The notes under the pieces are model-generated. The model ran no database searches, was not told the DNA's origin, and was given only the letters and a program-made list of their open reading frames with translations. 64,000 nt of DNA from Peromyscus leucopus (lineage: Eukaryota; Chordata; Mammalia; Rodentia; Cricetidae), in contig NC_051084.1 of the NCBI RefSeq assembly GCF_004664715.2, positions 64,159,334 through 64,223,333 of the forward strand. Direction: 5' to 3'. The translations under genes and the position numbers were made by a program. Positions 53,527-64,000 of this stretch are shown here, piece by piece; position 1 is the stretch's first letter; the number at the start of each line of letters is the position of its first letter.

Positions 53527-53740
53527 TCAATCTATGTGTTCCTGAATCAAAAGGGCAATAGAAACATTTTTTGATAATTGATTCACATGATGAGCTGCAT
53601 GAATTTGTTTAACCAAAGCAGCAGTAGAAAAAACAAAACTAGCTGCAATAGAAATTAATGCAGTAACTCCTAAAGTTAAAGTTCCCACACAATGTTTACC
53701 TCTGCAAAAAGAATGTACAACATTTTTCATAACTTGTAAA
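53527..53740 (-). pseudogene. Retroviral env transmembrane fragment (right)
   Basis: An open piece of 67 codons with a hydrophobic Gly/Ala/Ile-rich stretch followed by a heptad-like segment, as in class II env transmembrane subunits near the fusion peptide. It ends after 67 codons. The surface subunit is absent. Confidence 0.7.
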
Positions 53741-54333
53741 CCAGAATTAGCATACCAAGCTCAAGTATTATTAACAGGAAGTAAGACATAACGTGATTGG
53801 CCTAATATAACAAAAGCCTCATCTGTTACATTAGAAGAAATACATTTGGGGTCTTTCTCAACTGAACTCTGCTGACTCCCCATGGGAGACCTTATTTGGA
53901 GGAAGTGAGAATGGGGGATGGGTAGGGTTGGGAAGGTTGGAGGGGCGGGAAGAAGGAGGAGGGGGGATCTATGGTTGGTATGTAAAGTTAAAAGAAAATT
54001 TTATAATAATAATAAAGAAAGAATACAATTAGAAAGAAAGCAATGCTTACACATTATCTTAAATGAACCATTGTTATTCTCAAAAATATATAAAGAACCA
54101 ATGGATTCACTATGTAAATTGCATAAGGAGCTCCAACACATGCACCTCTTGATCATTTGTATCAAACATTACTGGATAACACCTAAGCAAAGGTTCCCCT
54201 GATCTGTCAGCTTCTCTAACTATAGCAGCAAAACCTACAGGTTCCTTGTCCATTTTGATCTCTTTTTAGGTTTCTTTTGAAAAGGAGATACTGAGTGGCC
54301 AATGCTCCTTAAAACTTTAATTTCTTCTTCCTC

Positions 54334-54663
54334 TCAGTCAATTTCTGTTTGAAAGGACTCCTCATTCTTCTTATCTTTTTTTTCCTCATTACTAACCTCC
54401 TTTCCTAATGGATCTTTAAATAAAAGAGGAGCAATTGACTTATTTTGAGGAGAGGTTTCTGTAGAATTTTTACATTTAGGTAAATCCCCAACTTCCATAG
54501 GCAACACGGTCTGCTTTATTAATGACCAATAAGCTAAAACAGCTACAGGCATGCCTTGTGGTCCATTGGATTCATACCAAAATCTAATATCTTCACCTAC
54601 TTTACCCCAATTACCAATATCTAAGGAGCCTTGATCAGGAAACCAAGGAGAAATCTCATGCAC
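54334..54663 (-). pseudogene. Retroviral gag matrix fragment (right)
   Basis: 109 open codons with the pattern SPWFPDQGSLDIGNWGKVG and AYWSLIK, typical of the betaretrovirus or ERVK matrix domain. The gag N-terminus upstream and the capsid downstream are broken or missing. Confidence 0.75.
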
Positions 54664-55940
54664 AAACTATAAAAACTCACAAACTTGATTGTCATCAACT
54701 TTTATTCTATTCTTTTTTAAAGTATGGTTTAAAAATCAACAAAAAAGCCTCTTTTCCTTAGACACCACCTGTCCCATTGTATTAATTTTTCTTTTCTCTT
54801 ATATACTCTACTCAGCCCTATTCGATGACCAGGGGATCTTTATTATTTCTTTTGTATTACCCACTCTCACCCAACCCAACTCATTGACAGGGGTTCTCAG
54901 CACCCTTGTGGGATTCTCGCTACACCAGAAACACCTTATTAATACTTATCCTACTTCAGGTCTCCTGTTCAGGCGCCACTTATACTGGGATGAGCTGCAG
55001 CATAGATCAGGACTGAAGAAGGGTGGATGGAGCAGGTGATATAAATAACTTGTGCCGGACAGCAGTTGAATCTTTTCTGAGTCTCTAGGAATATTTTATT
55101 TGATACTGTGCTCAGGAGGCAGTGTATAAAAGAGAATATATGTCTGTCTCTTCTCAGGGCCACAGAATTTATTTTTATAACCTACAACAATGATTACACC
55201 AGTTTGTATTTGCACTTCAAAAAATATCAAATACGTGACTATCTTCCCATCATGAACAAAATGTCCTTAAAAAGTCATAATCATAAAATTCAATGGTCAC
55301 AGTTCCTAGAGCAAGTACACAAAGTTTAACTAGGTGGGGGTTGAGAAACCTTTAATGTTTCTTCATGATTTCTGTTGCCAGACAATTAGGATCTAAAAGG
55401 CTAATTCTTAACTTACAATATTCAAAACAAAATTTCTTATCAAATTATGTTAAAGTTTATTTTAAACCTTTATGTATATCCTAATTTATACATCTATATA
55501 TAATTTTTGCAACATTCCTATCTTTATTATTATAATCTTCTAATTATTAACTCATAATTTGAAGTCATATCCTTTTTCTTGATTCTTAGTTTTTATATTT
55601 TTATTTTATATCTATAAAAACACTAATATAATCACTACAAAATTATTGGAAAATGTTCTCAAACTCATTTGTGAGTTTTTTTTGTTCGTTCCCAATCTTG
55701 ATCTTCTTCTCTATCTCCATGGTGTAGTGAGAACATTCTGTTCAGCAGTTTCATCAGTATTAATACTTTCAAATGTGTAGGTTTTTTCAATAAATTTATT
55801 TAACACATTTCCTTTCCCAGAACATCAATATATCGAGGGCAGGAGGGAACAAGTCAGTAAATCTTAAAAACACTACACAAATGATTTTATTTTTAAGTAA
55901 TAAAACTAAAGGAGGAAGTGGGGCTATATCAACTCAACTG

Positions 55941-57005
55941 TTAATCTCAAAATACTTTAAATTGACATGGATTTGGTTTATTGATATAAATTTAAGGTCA
56001 GTGTTGTCATACTGTATGTGTATTTCTACTCTTGTTTAAAGTATTATATTTATGCAATTTATTTAAAATTATAATGTATAATTAAGAAATACGTATTAAT
56101 AATTAGTCATCTATCATAATCAAACATATAATCTTGTTAGTTAAGTTTTCTAGATATGCAAAGATATATTTTAATTAGGTAGGCAATCTTCAAACACTTC
56201 AAAGACCTACAGAATATGGCATGTAAAATGCTTAAACACTTAGACTTTTCTGGACAGTGAGTCATGTCTGGTCCTAGCAGCACAAATTACTTCAGAAAGG
56301 ATGATGGAGAGATGGGAATGGGGGGGTAGGGAGGGGGAGGGGGTGAGAGGAGGGCGAACAGGAATCCACGGCTGATATGTAAAATTAAATTAAATTATAA
56401 AATAAAAAAAGAAGAAACTCATTATAGAGTTTGCTTACATTGTGGAAAAGACTAGATGTTTGGGCAAGGAAATGCTCTTATCTGGACTACTTGATGAGCT
56501 GGACATGCAGGACCCATAGGAAGGTGATCAATGAACTTTGCCAAAACAAGGTGAGATGGTACTTCGGGTTTCTGCTTCAGAGAAGAAACAGCCAGACATT
56601 CTGTAGGACACAGAGAAAAGTAAATGATCAACTTTGGCATTAGGCAGAACAGTTCTTCAAATTTCCTTCTTAACTGAAAAGTCTGCCGGACACTGTAGGA
56701 CTATAGGCTGAAGATGCTGACATTGGTTAACAAAGAAGCTGCTATAGCCTATGGCAAAGCAGAATAGAGCCATGCATGGAATCCAAGCAGAGAAATAAGG
56801 TGTAGACAGGGTCAGAGGATACACTGAGAGTTGCTGTTGAACAGGTAATACCACAAAGCCATGTGGCAAAATACAGATTAATAGAGATGGGCTGGATTAA
56901 GTTGTAAGAGCTAGTAAATGATAAGCCTGAGCCATAGGCCAAACAGTTTGTAATTAATATAAGTCTCTGATTATTTACTTGGGACTACGCAGCTGTGGGA
57001 CACAG
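55941..57005 (+). mobile_element. Type B LTR element fragment, with a short L1 tail at 56306-56413
   Basis: Paralogous to 6541-7230 up to about 56735, then a type B LTR to 57005. The L1 3' tail ('ggaatccacggctgatatgtaaaattaaattaaattat') interrupts it and is absent from the left copy. Confidence 0.78.
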
Positions 57006-58405
57006 AAAAACTTCAGTCTACAGTCAGAGAAATGCAAATCAAAATGACTCTGATATACCATCTTATGCATAAATTGGAGAGTATGTAGACTTCTACTGCT
57101 GGTGGAAGTGTAATCTTGTACACCCACTCTAGAAATCAGTATGGTGGTTACTTAGAAAGTTGGCAATCAACTTACCTCAAGTACCAGCAATACAACTATT
57201 AGGCACATACCCAAAAGATGCTCAAACATACCACAAGGATATTTGCTCAACTATGTTCATAGCAGCATTATTCATAATAGCTAGAACTGGAAACAACCTA
57301 GATACCCCTCAACCAAAGAATGGATAAAGAAAATTTGGTACATTAACACAATTCAATATTACTCAGGAGTAAAAAAAAAAATAGCATCATGAAATTTGTA
57401 GGCAAATGTATAGAACTAGAAAAAAAAATCATTGTGAGTGAGGTAACCAAGACTCAGAAAGGTAAATTTGTTATCTTTTCACTCACAAGTAGATATTAGA
57501 CACAAAGTCAAGGATAACCTGGCTGCAAACCACAACTCCAGAGAAGCTAGGTAAAAAGGAGGACCCTAAGAGGGACATACATGGACTGCCCCAGGATAGG
57601 AAATAGTTAAGATCTCTTTGATAAACTGGGAGGAGCTACAGGAGAGGGATCAAGATGGCTGAGTTGGGGGAGGGACAGAGAGGGAGAGCAATGTAAGAGA
57701 TAGCCTAACAGAGGAAGCCATTATGGGGTTAGGGAGAAACCTGGTGCTAGGTAAATTCCAAGGAACCCACAAAGATAACCCCAGCTAAGACTCCTAATGA
57801 TAGTGTAGAGGGTGCCTGAACTAGCTTTCCCCATAATCATATTGGTGACTACGCCAATTGTCAACACAGAACCACATCTAGCAACTGATGGAAGCAGATT
57901 CAGAGACCCATAGCCAAGCACTGGGCAGAGCTCCTGGAATTCAGTTGAAGAGAGCAAGGGCAGATTATAGGAGCAAGTGGGTTCAAGATTATGGTGGAGA
58001 AAAACACACAGACAGCTGACCTGAGGTAGTGGGAGCTCATGGACTCTGGACTGACAGCTGCAGAACCTGTGTGGGATGGACCTAGGCCCTCTGCATGTGA
58101 ATGACAGTTGTGTGGCTTGATATGTTTGTGGGGCCCCTAGCAGTGGGACCAGGTCTTGTCCCTGGTATATGAAGTGGCTTGTTAGAGCCCATTTTCTGTG
58201 GTAGGAAACCTTCCTCAGCTTTGATGCAGTGGGGAGGTACTTGGTCCTGCTCCAACTTGGTATGCCAGCCTGTGTTGACTCACCAAAGGAACCCTTACCC
58301 TACCCACTATGAGAAGTGGGTGGGGGTGGTGGATGAGAGTAGGTGAAGGGGGAGGACTGTGATTGGTTTGTAAAATGTAAGAAAAACTTTTAAATAGATT
58401 TAAAA
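57006..58405 (+). mobile_element. L1 fragment: ORF2 end and 3' UTR
   Basis: 'cagagaaatgcaaatcaaaatgactctgatatacca' and 'gaatggataaagaaaatttggtacat', then an older-type 3' UTR to 58405 with an A-rich end. Confidence 0.88.
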
Positions 58406-59498
58406 AAAAGAAAATTGACAGTGACCCTAATACCAAAACCACACAAAGAATCAAAAATGAAAGAATATTGCAAACCAATTTCCTTTATGAACATAGATGC
58501 AAAAATGAGTTTTGATTAAGAAACCAGAAATGCACACTAGAAAAAAAGACTGTAATTTCAATAAATGTTGTTCTTCAAACTTTATGGCTGCATGCAGAAG
58601 AAAGCAAATAGATCCATATCTATCAACTTGCAGAAAACTCAACTCCAAAATGATCAAAGACCTCAACACAAAATCAGATACACTGAACCTGATAGAGGAG
58701 AAACTAGGGAATACCATTAGATTCATAGGAGAAACACAGGAGAAGACTTCCTGAACTGAACAACCATAGTACAGTCATTAAGATCAATAATTAATAGATG
58801 GTATTTCACAAAACTGAAAGATTTCTGTAAAGGACTCCATCATTTTGAAAAAGTGACAGCCTACAGAATGGAAAAATATTTTCTCCAACTCCGTGTCTGA
58901 TAGAGGAAATATATACAAAATATATAAACAACTAAAGAATGTTGTTTTCAAAAGCTGAACAACCCAATTCAAAAATGTGGTACAGATCTAAACCGAAAAT
59001 TCTCAATAGAAGTAAACAAAATGGCTGGGCGGTGATTGCGCAATCCTTTAATCCCAGTACTCAGGAGGCAGAGCCTGGCGGATCTCTGTGAGTTCAAGGC
59101 CAGCCTGGGTTAGTGAGTTCCAGGACAGGCTCCAAATCTACACAGAAAAACCCTGTCTGGAAAAAGAAAAAAGAAGAAGAAGAAGAAGAAGAAGAAGAAG
59201 AAGAAGAAGAAGAAGAAGAAGAAGAAGAAGAAGAAGAAGAAGAAGGAAGAAGAAGAAGAAGACGACGAAGAAGAAGAAGTAAACAAAATGGCCAAGAAAT
59301 ACTTAAAGAAATGTTCAATAGCTTTAGTTATCAGAAAAATGCAAATCAAAATTACTTTGAGATTCCATCATGAAAGAATCATCCTGAATGAGGTCATCCA
59401 GACCAGGAAATCAAACATGGATTATATGCACATATAAGTGAATAATAGCTGTTAAGTCAATGATAATCATGCTATAATTCACAGACCCTGAGATTTTT
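58406..59498 (+). mobile_element. L1 ORF2 fragment with nested B1
   Basis: 58410-59024 and 59292-59400 are ORF2 sequence ('gtgaccctaataccaaaaccacacaaag', 'gatccatatctatc'). The B1 at 59025-59275 sits inside. The remainder to 59498 is L1-like. Confidence 0.82.
59025..59275 (+). mobile_element. B1 SINE with expanded (GAA)n tail
   Basis: Flanked by GAAGTAAACAAAATGG at 59009-59024 and 59276-59291 (16 bp, perfect). The A-rich tail has become about 100 bp of GAA, with minor GAC variants near 59261-59268. Confidence 0.94.
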
Positions 59499-59830
59499 TG
59501 TGTAGTGATATTTTATTTGTGCACCCCAATAAAGCTTATCTGGGGATCAGAGGAAAAACCATCCAGTATCTTGAACATAGAAATTAGGCAGTGGTAGTAC
59601 AAACCTTTAATCCTAGAATTTGGTAGGCAGAGATCCATGTGGATCTCTATGAGCTCAAGGCAGACAGGAAATGATAGAGCTGGGCAGAAAGAGGAAGTGA
59701 TGAAGCTGGGCCGAGAAAAGAATAAGATGGCAGGGCACAGAAAGGTATATAGGCATGAGTATACAGGAAGTAGCTCTCTCTTTGGCTGAGGATTTCCTAG
59801 AAGTAAGACATGGCTAGCTTGCTCAGCTAA
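59499..59830 (+). mobile_element. SINE-containing LTR fragment
   Basis: 'tgtagtgatattttatttgtgcaccccaataaagcttatctgggg' start. Same family as 36116-36604. The right end is cut off against L1 sequence. Confidence 0.78.
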
Positions 59831-60665
59831 GTAACAAGAAGGGTTCTAAGGGGGATGCATGGATCTCCTTGGAAAGGGGAATTGTATGAGTAGAATGGGT
59901 GTGGGTGGGAACAGGAACAAGAGTGATCAGGTTGGGTGGGAGATAGAGAGAATATGGAGAGTGGCAATTAAGGTGAAGTGGAAATCAAGTCCAGTAGAAA
60001 CTCTCAGGATTTTATGAAAGTGACCCTAGTGAGAATTCCTGATAATAGAGAATTCAGAGCCTGAACCAACCATTCAATGTAAAAAGGCAAGGCTTTCAGA
60101 GGTGGGACTTCAACTCTAACCAAGACACAAAACATTTTGTCTCTAATCTATCCTTCCTGCAAGATATATTGGGGCAATAGCGGATCAGAACTTGTGGGAG
60201 TGGCAAAACAATGACTGGTCTAATTTGAATCCCACTTCATGTGAAGAATTACATGAGAAGGATCCCATACCTGATTTTGCCTGGAACACCAGTAACTGGA
60301 GGCTGGATAATCCAGAGCCCTATGACAGAAAAAAAATCAGTAAAATGATTACTAATGATATCTCTATATACTGATAGATTATTGTTTAGCCCAGTAGTCA
60401 TCAAAGAGGCTTCCTCTGGCAGGAGATGGAAGCAGGTATAGAGACTCACAGCCAAACATGAGGCAGAGAGAGAGAGAGCTCAAATTGGAGATGTCCATCA
60501 GATCCCTCCCCTTGGAGCTTGGGGAACTCCATGGAAGAGGGAGAGGATATGCCTAAGAGGACTCCTGTTCTCTGAAAGTAAACAGAGTAGGAGTAGTTCT
60601 GGGAGAGAGAGGAGGTGGGAGGGGTTGGGAACACAAAAAGAAGGGGAAATTACAATGAGGAGTAT
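59831..60665 (+). mobile_element. L1 3'-region fragment
   Basis: 'tagcccagtagtcatcaaagaggcttcctctggcaggagatggaagcaggtatagagactcac' is L1 3'-region text. The 60-codon frame at 60192 belongs to it. Confidence 0.7.
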
Positions 60666-62880
60666 TGGAAAAAATAAGAAAAAAAATTACTCCAAAGCAA
60701 TAACTAACATAATTTTTATATCAGATATTAGATATCATAGATTACTTTTCTCTCTTTCTCATGTATATTCTATCATCCCCCCCCACCCACACACACACAT
60801 ATACACACAAACACCTCATGGTCAAAACAGAGCAAAAGAAGCTGCAGAAGTTAAAGGGGTTGAAAAAGTCTGATAATCTTGATTCTTGTGGCTAATAGTG
60901 TCACTAAAAGAGATCTACTGTCATATTTAGATGAGATATTAATGACTCCAGATGGAGAGGTATTCCACTCCAGAATCAATCACAAAATCAATGCACTGAA
61001 CCAGGCATCAGAGCTGAGACAAAGTGAGATACAGGAACTTGGAGCCATGGAAGTGAGAGGCAGTATCCATTTAGATGAACAAAAGACTAGGCAGAGGGTT
61101 CACAGTTCAGGTAGGCTGTTTGTGCTATGGGGTGTGTGCCCTGGTCACTTTCTGCTAGGTTAAAATTTTCACAGCCTGCATTCCATTACATAAATGTCAA
61201 AATAACAAAATCTGATTATATGAACACATCTTGTGCTAACTTTAGTCCTGTAAAATTTTCTAAATTTTTGTAGGTCTTCATGTTGCTAAGCCAAGTGCTG
61301 AAGGGTTGACCTGACCTTGGGGGCACCTTCTGTTGGCAGCCCAGATCAAAAGGGTAATTCAGGGGGACGCTGATCTTGTCTTTTGCTCTCTTGCGTCTGT
61401 ATTGGTTTGCTTTGTGGTTGCTGCTGCCACCACCACCACTGCCAATTCCTTTGCTGGTGTCAAACCAGTATTTCAGGCTTTTATCATAGACCAGATCAGT
61501 TCAGCTCCAGAGATGAGATAGTGGGTCAGATCTGGATAGACCAATAGGTGAGTGGATGATTCGACAAGTGTAATAGGCCATGCCAGCAGTGGAAATAAGG
61601 TGAGCTAGAGTCCCTAGGAGAATCTGGAATTCTCTGCATTTTTGTCTCTTGACATATATATGGACTGGTACCACCTACATCTCAATGCTGTCTCCTCTTC
61701 ATGGCAACCAGCTAAGGTTGCTCTGCTCTTGCAGATCTTAAAGTCTTTACATTTGTTTTCCTGACCTGTTTTGAATACTCTCTTGTGTGTGGACTGCTCC
61801 AGTCTATTTTAATAAGTTTATAACTAGGTATCATTTTACTGGAGAATATGTTATTTGTCATTTTTTTTCCTCATGGACAGAAATGGTTTTAATGTTCACA
61901 GGAAGGTAGAGAGTCACTTGGCCTATGTATTAATTTGTAAATGAAGAGAATTACTACTTGCAAAATAGAGGCTCTCAGGGAAAAGACTGTGTGGAAAATT
62001 AGGTCTTTACAATGAGGAATGTCTTCCAGTAGGGCCTAGTCCATGGCAAAAGTGGTAGTGTGAGGAATGAATAGAGAAAAAGTGGAGGAATGATCCCAAA
62101 TCTTGCCTTCTGCTTCTTCCCTTCAACAGAGGGATGCAGTTAACCCTACCATTGTAACAGTACCAGATTGAAGCCCCTGAAACCATAAGCACAAATAATT
62201 GACTAATTGATAGCTTCTAAAATGTTGTTGGGTATTTGTCCTGGTGAGAAAAAGTCTAACTAGTGCTCCTTGATTACCAACTCAAAAATAATTAAAAGTA
62301 AAAGCAGAAAACACTACAATGACAAAAAAAAACCAAAATAGTAGTTCAGAATTTCACTAAATATTGGATTTAGTGTTAAGCAGCAAAGAACAGATTCAGG
62401 AACAAGTAATAAAATATTTTAACACGAGAGAACTGAAGTAGCTCATACCCTCAAGGAAGACAGGAAAATAAGAATTTTATTAAAAAGAGTTCTGCAGACT
62501 AGCCTGCTGTTATTGAAGTGGAAGGTCGTGAGGCTGATTTGTATTTAGGCAAAAGATGAAGGATTTGTGCCATCTAGGGAGTTTGAGTTACACCATAGGA
62601 TGAGAAGTACCTGGTGCAATCGAATCCTACTGACCAAGCTTGTTTTGCTTCATATTTATTCACAGAAAAGCCAACATTAGCAGATGTATTCTCTTTGGTT
62701 TTATTTTCCTTTTTTCCTGTCATAAAAAATATGTGTATGTCTATGTTTATAATTTTAAAATATGTTTGAAACTGCAGTTTAAATTACAAAATTAAAAGCA
62801 GATTTTGCTGTCTTCTACTGTATAAGGCTTAATAGTTGATACTCTGACCTGCCAAATTGAAAAAGCATAAGCAAACTTAA
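60666..62880. other. No gene recognised
   Basis: A short CA array lies at 60785-60812. 61260-61560 may be part of an old repeat with a Cys/Ala-rich accidental frame. The 94-codon frame at 60879-61163 shows no known domain. Confidence 0.4.
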
Positions 62881-63480
62881 AAATCTCTACATCATGGCAA
62901 ATAAGAGTTGGGCACAAGATATAGATGATAACAAATCAAATAGCAAGTGTCCATCATCAAAAGCTCCATGGGAAGCAGTACCAGACTATGACTCTTTCGT
63001 CTGCTTTGTAGACTACAGTGAAAAGAGTGTCAAGGAGATCCTTTCTTTGAGGAAGATCTCAACACTTTCATAGCTTTCCTTCAAGTCCTCTACTTGGTAT
63101 GAACAGTGAAAATTTAGAGGGAAATAACCCTACCAGACCTCCAGAAGAAGTTTGTGGTGGTAGTGGGGTGGCCAGCAATTTTGAAATACAAGAGTGCATG
63201 CTGTTCTCTTTACAATGGCCTGTCTTCAAGAAAAAGTACTTCACCAGTTCCTTATCTGGATTTCTTAAATGCTTAAATGACTTGAATGTATATGAACATA
63301 CAGCTCTGCCATGGTCCATGGCATATTACAGTAGATGACAACTTATATTAATAAGGTCAACCCACCAGATGAACAATTCTCTGATGGAGGAACCTTATGA
63401 AGCAAGGCTTACAAGGACAGAGACTCTGAAAACTGCTTGCTTCTATCTGTAACTTCTCATGTGCAAAAACAACCATGGAA
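62881..63480 (+). pseudogene. Possible unidentified retrocopy
   Basis: From ATG at 62894 a protein-like frame runs about 57 codons (CPSSKAPWEAVPDYDSFVCF) and stops. A second piece at 63099-63338 is open for 79 codons. I cannot name a parent gene. It may be a decayed processed sequence or chance. Confidence 0.2.
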
Positions 63481-64000
63481 ACTCCCCATTACCATGCATT
63501 TTCATGTAATGTGTACATGTAATCTCATGATTACATTTTCATCGTGGGTATTTATTCTGTGGGCTGTCTAAAGATGATTTCTTCTTAAGCTGTATAATTT
63601 TGATGAATAGAAATAATACTAGGATATTTTCCATAGTTAAGCCAACAGGAAAATAACAGTATTCTCAGCTACAAAGACAGTTTTTTTTTTTACACAACTA
63701 GCTGATTTAAGACCTCAGAGCAAATTCAAAATAGACTAGTTGCCCCTGCAAATAAATTGCACAAGGACAGATTGCCAGGTTTCTGACTGTTAACACGAGT
63801 TTAGGCATAATGCAAATTTATTGCCAGTTCTTCCCTTGAAAAATCTCTCTGGCTGATAACATTAAAAACATAACTCCCTGAACATATTCTTTCAGCAATT
63901 GACTCTCTGCATGAACTCCTAAACCTCAGTTTTATGATAGAAGACTCAAGGTTCAGCCAACTAACTGTTTATTCTTTAGGCCCTGAGAAGCTTTTAAGGT
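63481..64000. other. No gene recognised
   Basis: A-T rich, no clear repeat. If the duplication extended this far, a second Pgk2 copy would be expected near here; none is seen. Confidence 0.4.

Noticed and set aside
53527..54663. Possibility that the provirus keeps a usable env or gag protein
   Set aside because: Only short pieces are open; pol and the env surface part are absent and frames are interrupted in both copies.
59088..59373. Poly-Arg, poly-Glu, poly-Ser and poly-Phe frames
   Set aside because: Translation of the (GAA)n tail of a B1 SINE.

Overview
This is a mammalian nuclear DNA window, about 60% A+T, with spliced exons and dense interspersed repeats. The SINEs are B1, B3 and B4-like, the L1s have rodent-type 3' ends, and there are class II (tRNA-Lys primed) endogenous retroviruses. 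All of these point to a muroid rodent. The B1 subtype, with a 'ccaggaaaggcgcaaagctacac' core, suggests a cricetid (deer mouse, vole or hamster group). That assignment is an inference.

Two protein-coding loci are recognisable, both on the minus strand. The first is a CRISP family gene (Crisp1/Crisp3-like, a cysteine-rich secretory protein of the male reproductive tract) with seven coding exons between 25850 and 40675. Every splice junction and reading phase closes, giving 240 residues with all 16 family cysteines. The second, at 13936-15202, is a broken copy of intronless Pgk2 (testis phosphoglycerate kinase). In mouse and human Pgk2 sits beside the Crisp genes, so this is probably the conserved Pgk2-Crisp neighbourhood, with this Pgk2 copy dead from frameshifts and a stop codon.

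Layout. 1-7.2 kb: left copy of a duplicated block holding a gag/env-only class II provirus. 7.5-13.9 kb: L1, SINE and LTR debris. 13.9-15.5 kb: Pgk2 pseudogene and its CCAAT-bearing upstream flank. 15.5-21.8 kb: L1 and LTR fragments. 21.8-24.7 kb: a complete non-coding LTR element with two LTRs and a 6-bp target duplication. 25.2-40.7 kb: the CRISP gene, its introns loaded with SINEs, L1 ends and solo LTRs. 40.7-46.4 kb: upstream flank of the CRISP gene, which should hold an unlocated 5' noncoding exon. 46.4-56.7 kb: right copy of the duplicated block, with its own later L1 and LTR insertions. 57-60.7 kb: L1 fragments with a nested B1 and an LTR. 60.7-64 kb: no confident assignment.

The main biological signals are these: an apparently intact CRISP gene that has lost one of the four CAP-cavity residues (His to Asn, which creates a glycosylation sequon); a dead Pgk2 copy next to it; and a direct duplication about 46 kb apart, consistent with a tandemly expanding Crisp cluster. 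Nothing resembles a bacterial-type system, CRISPR array or operon. No tRNA or rRNA gene was seen.
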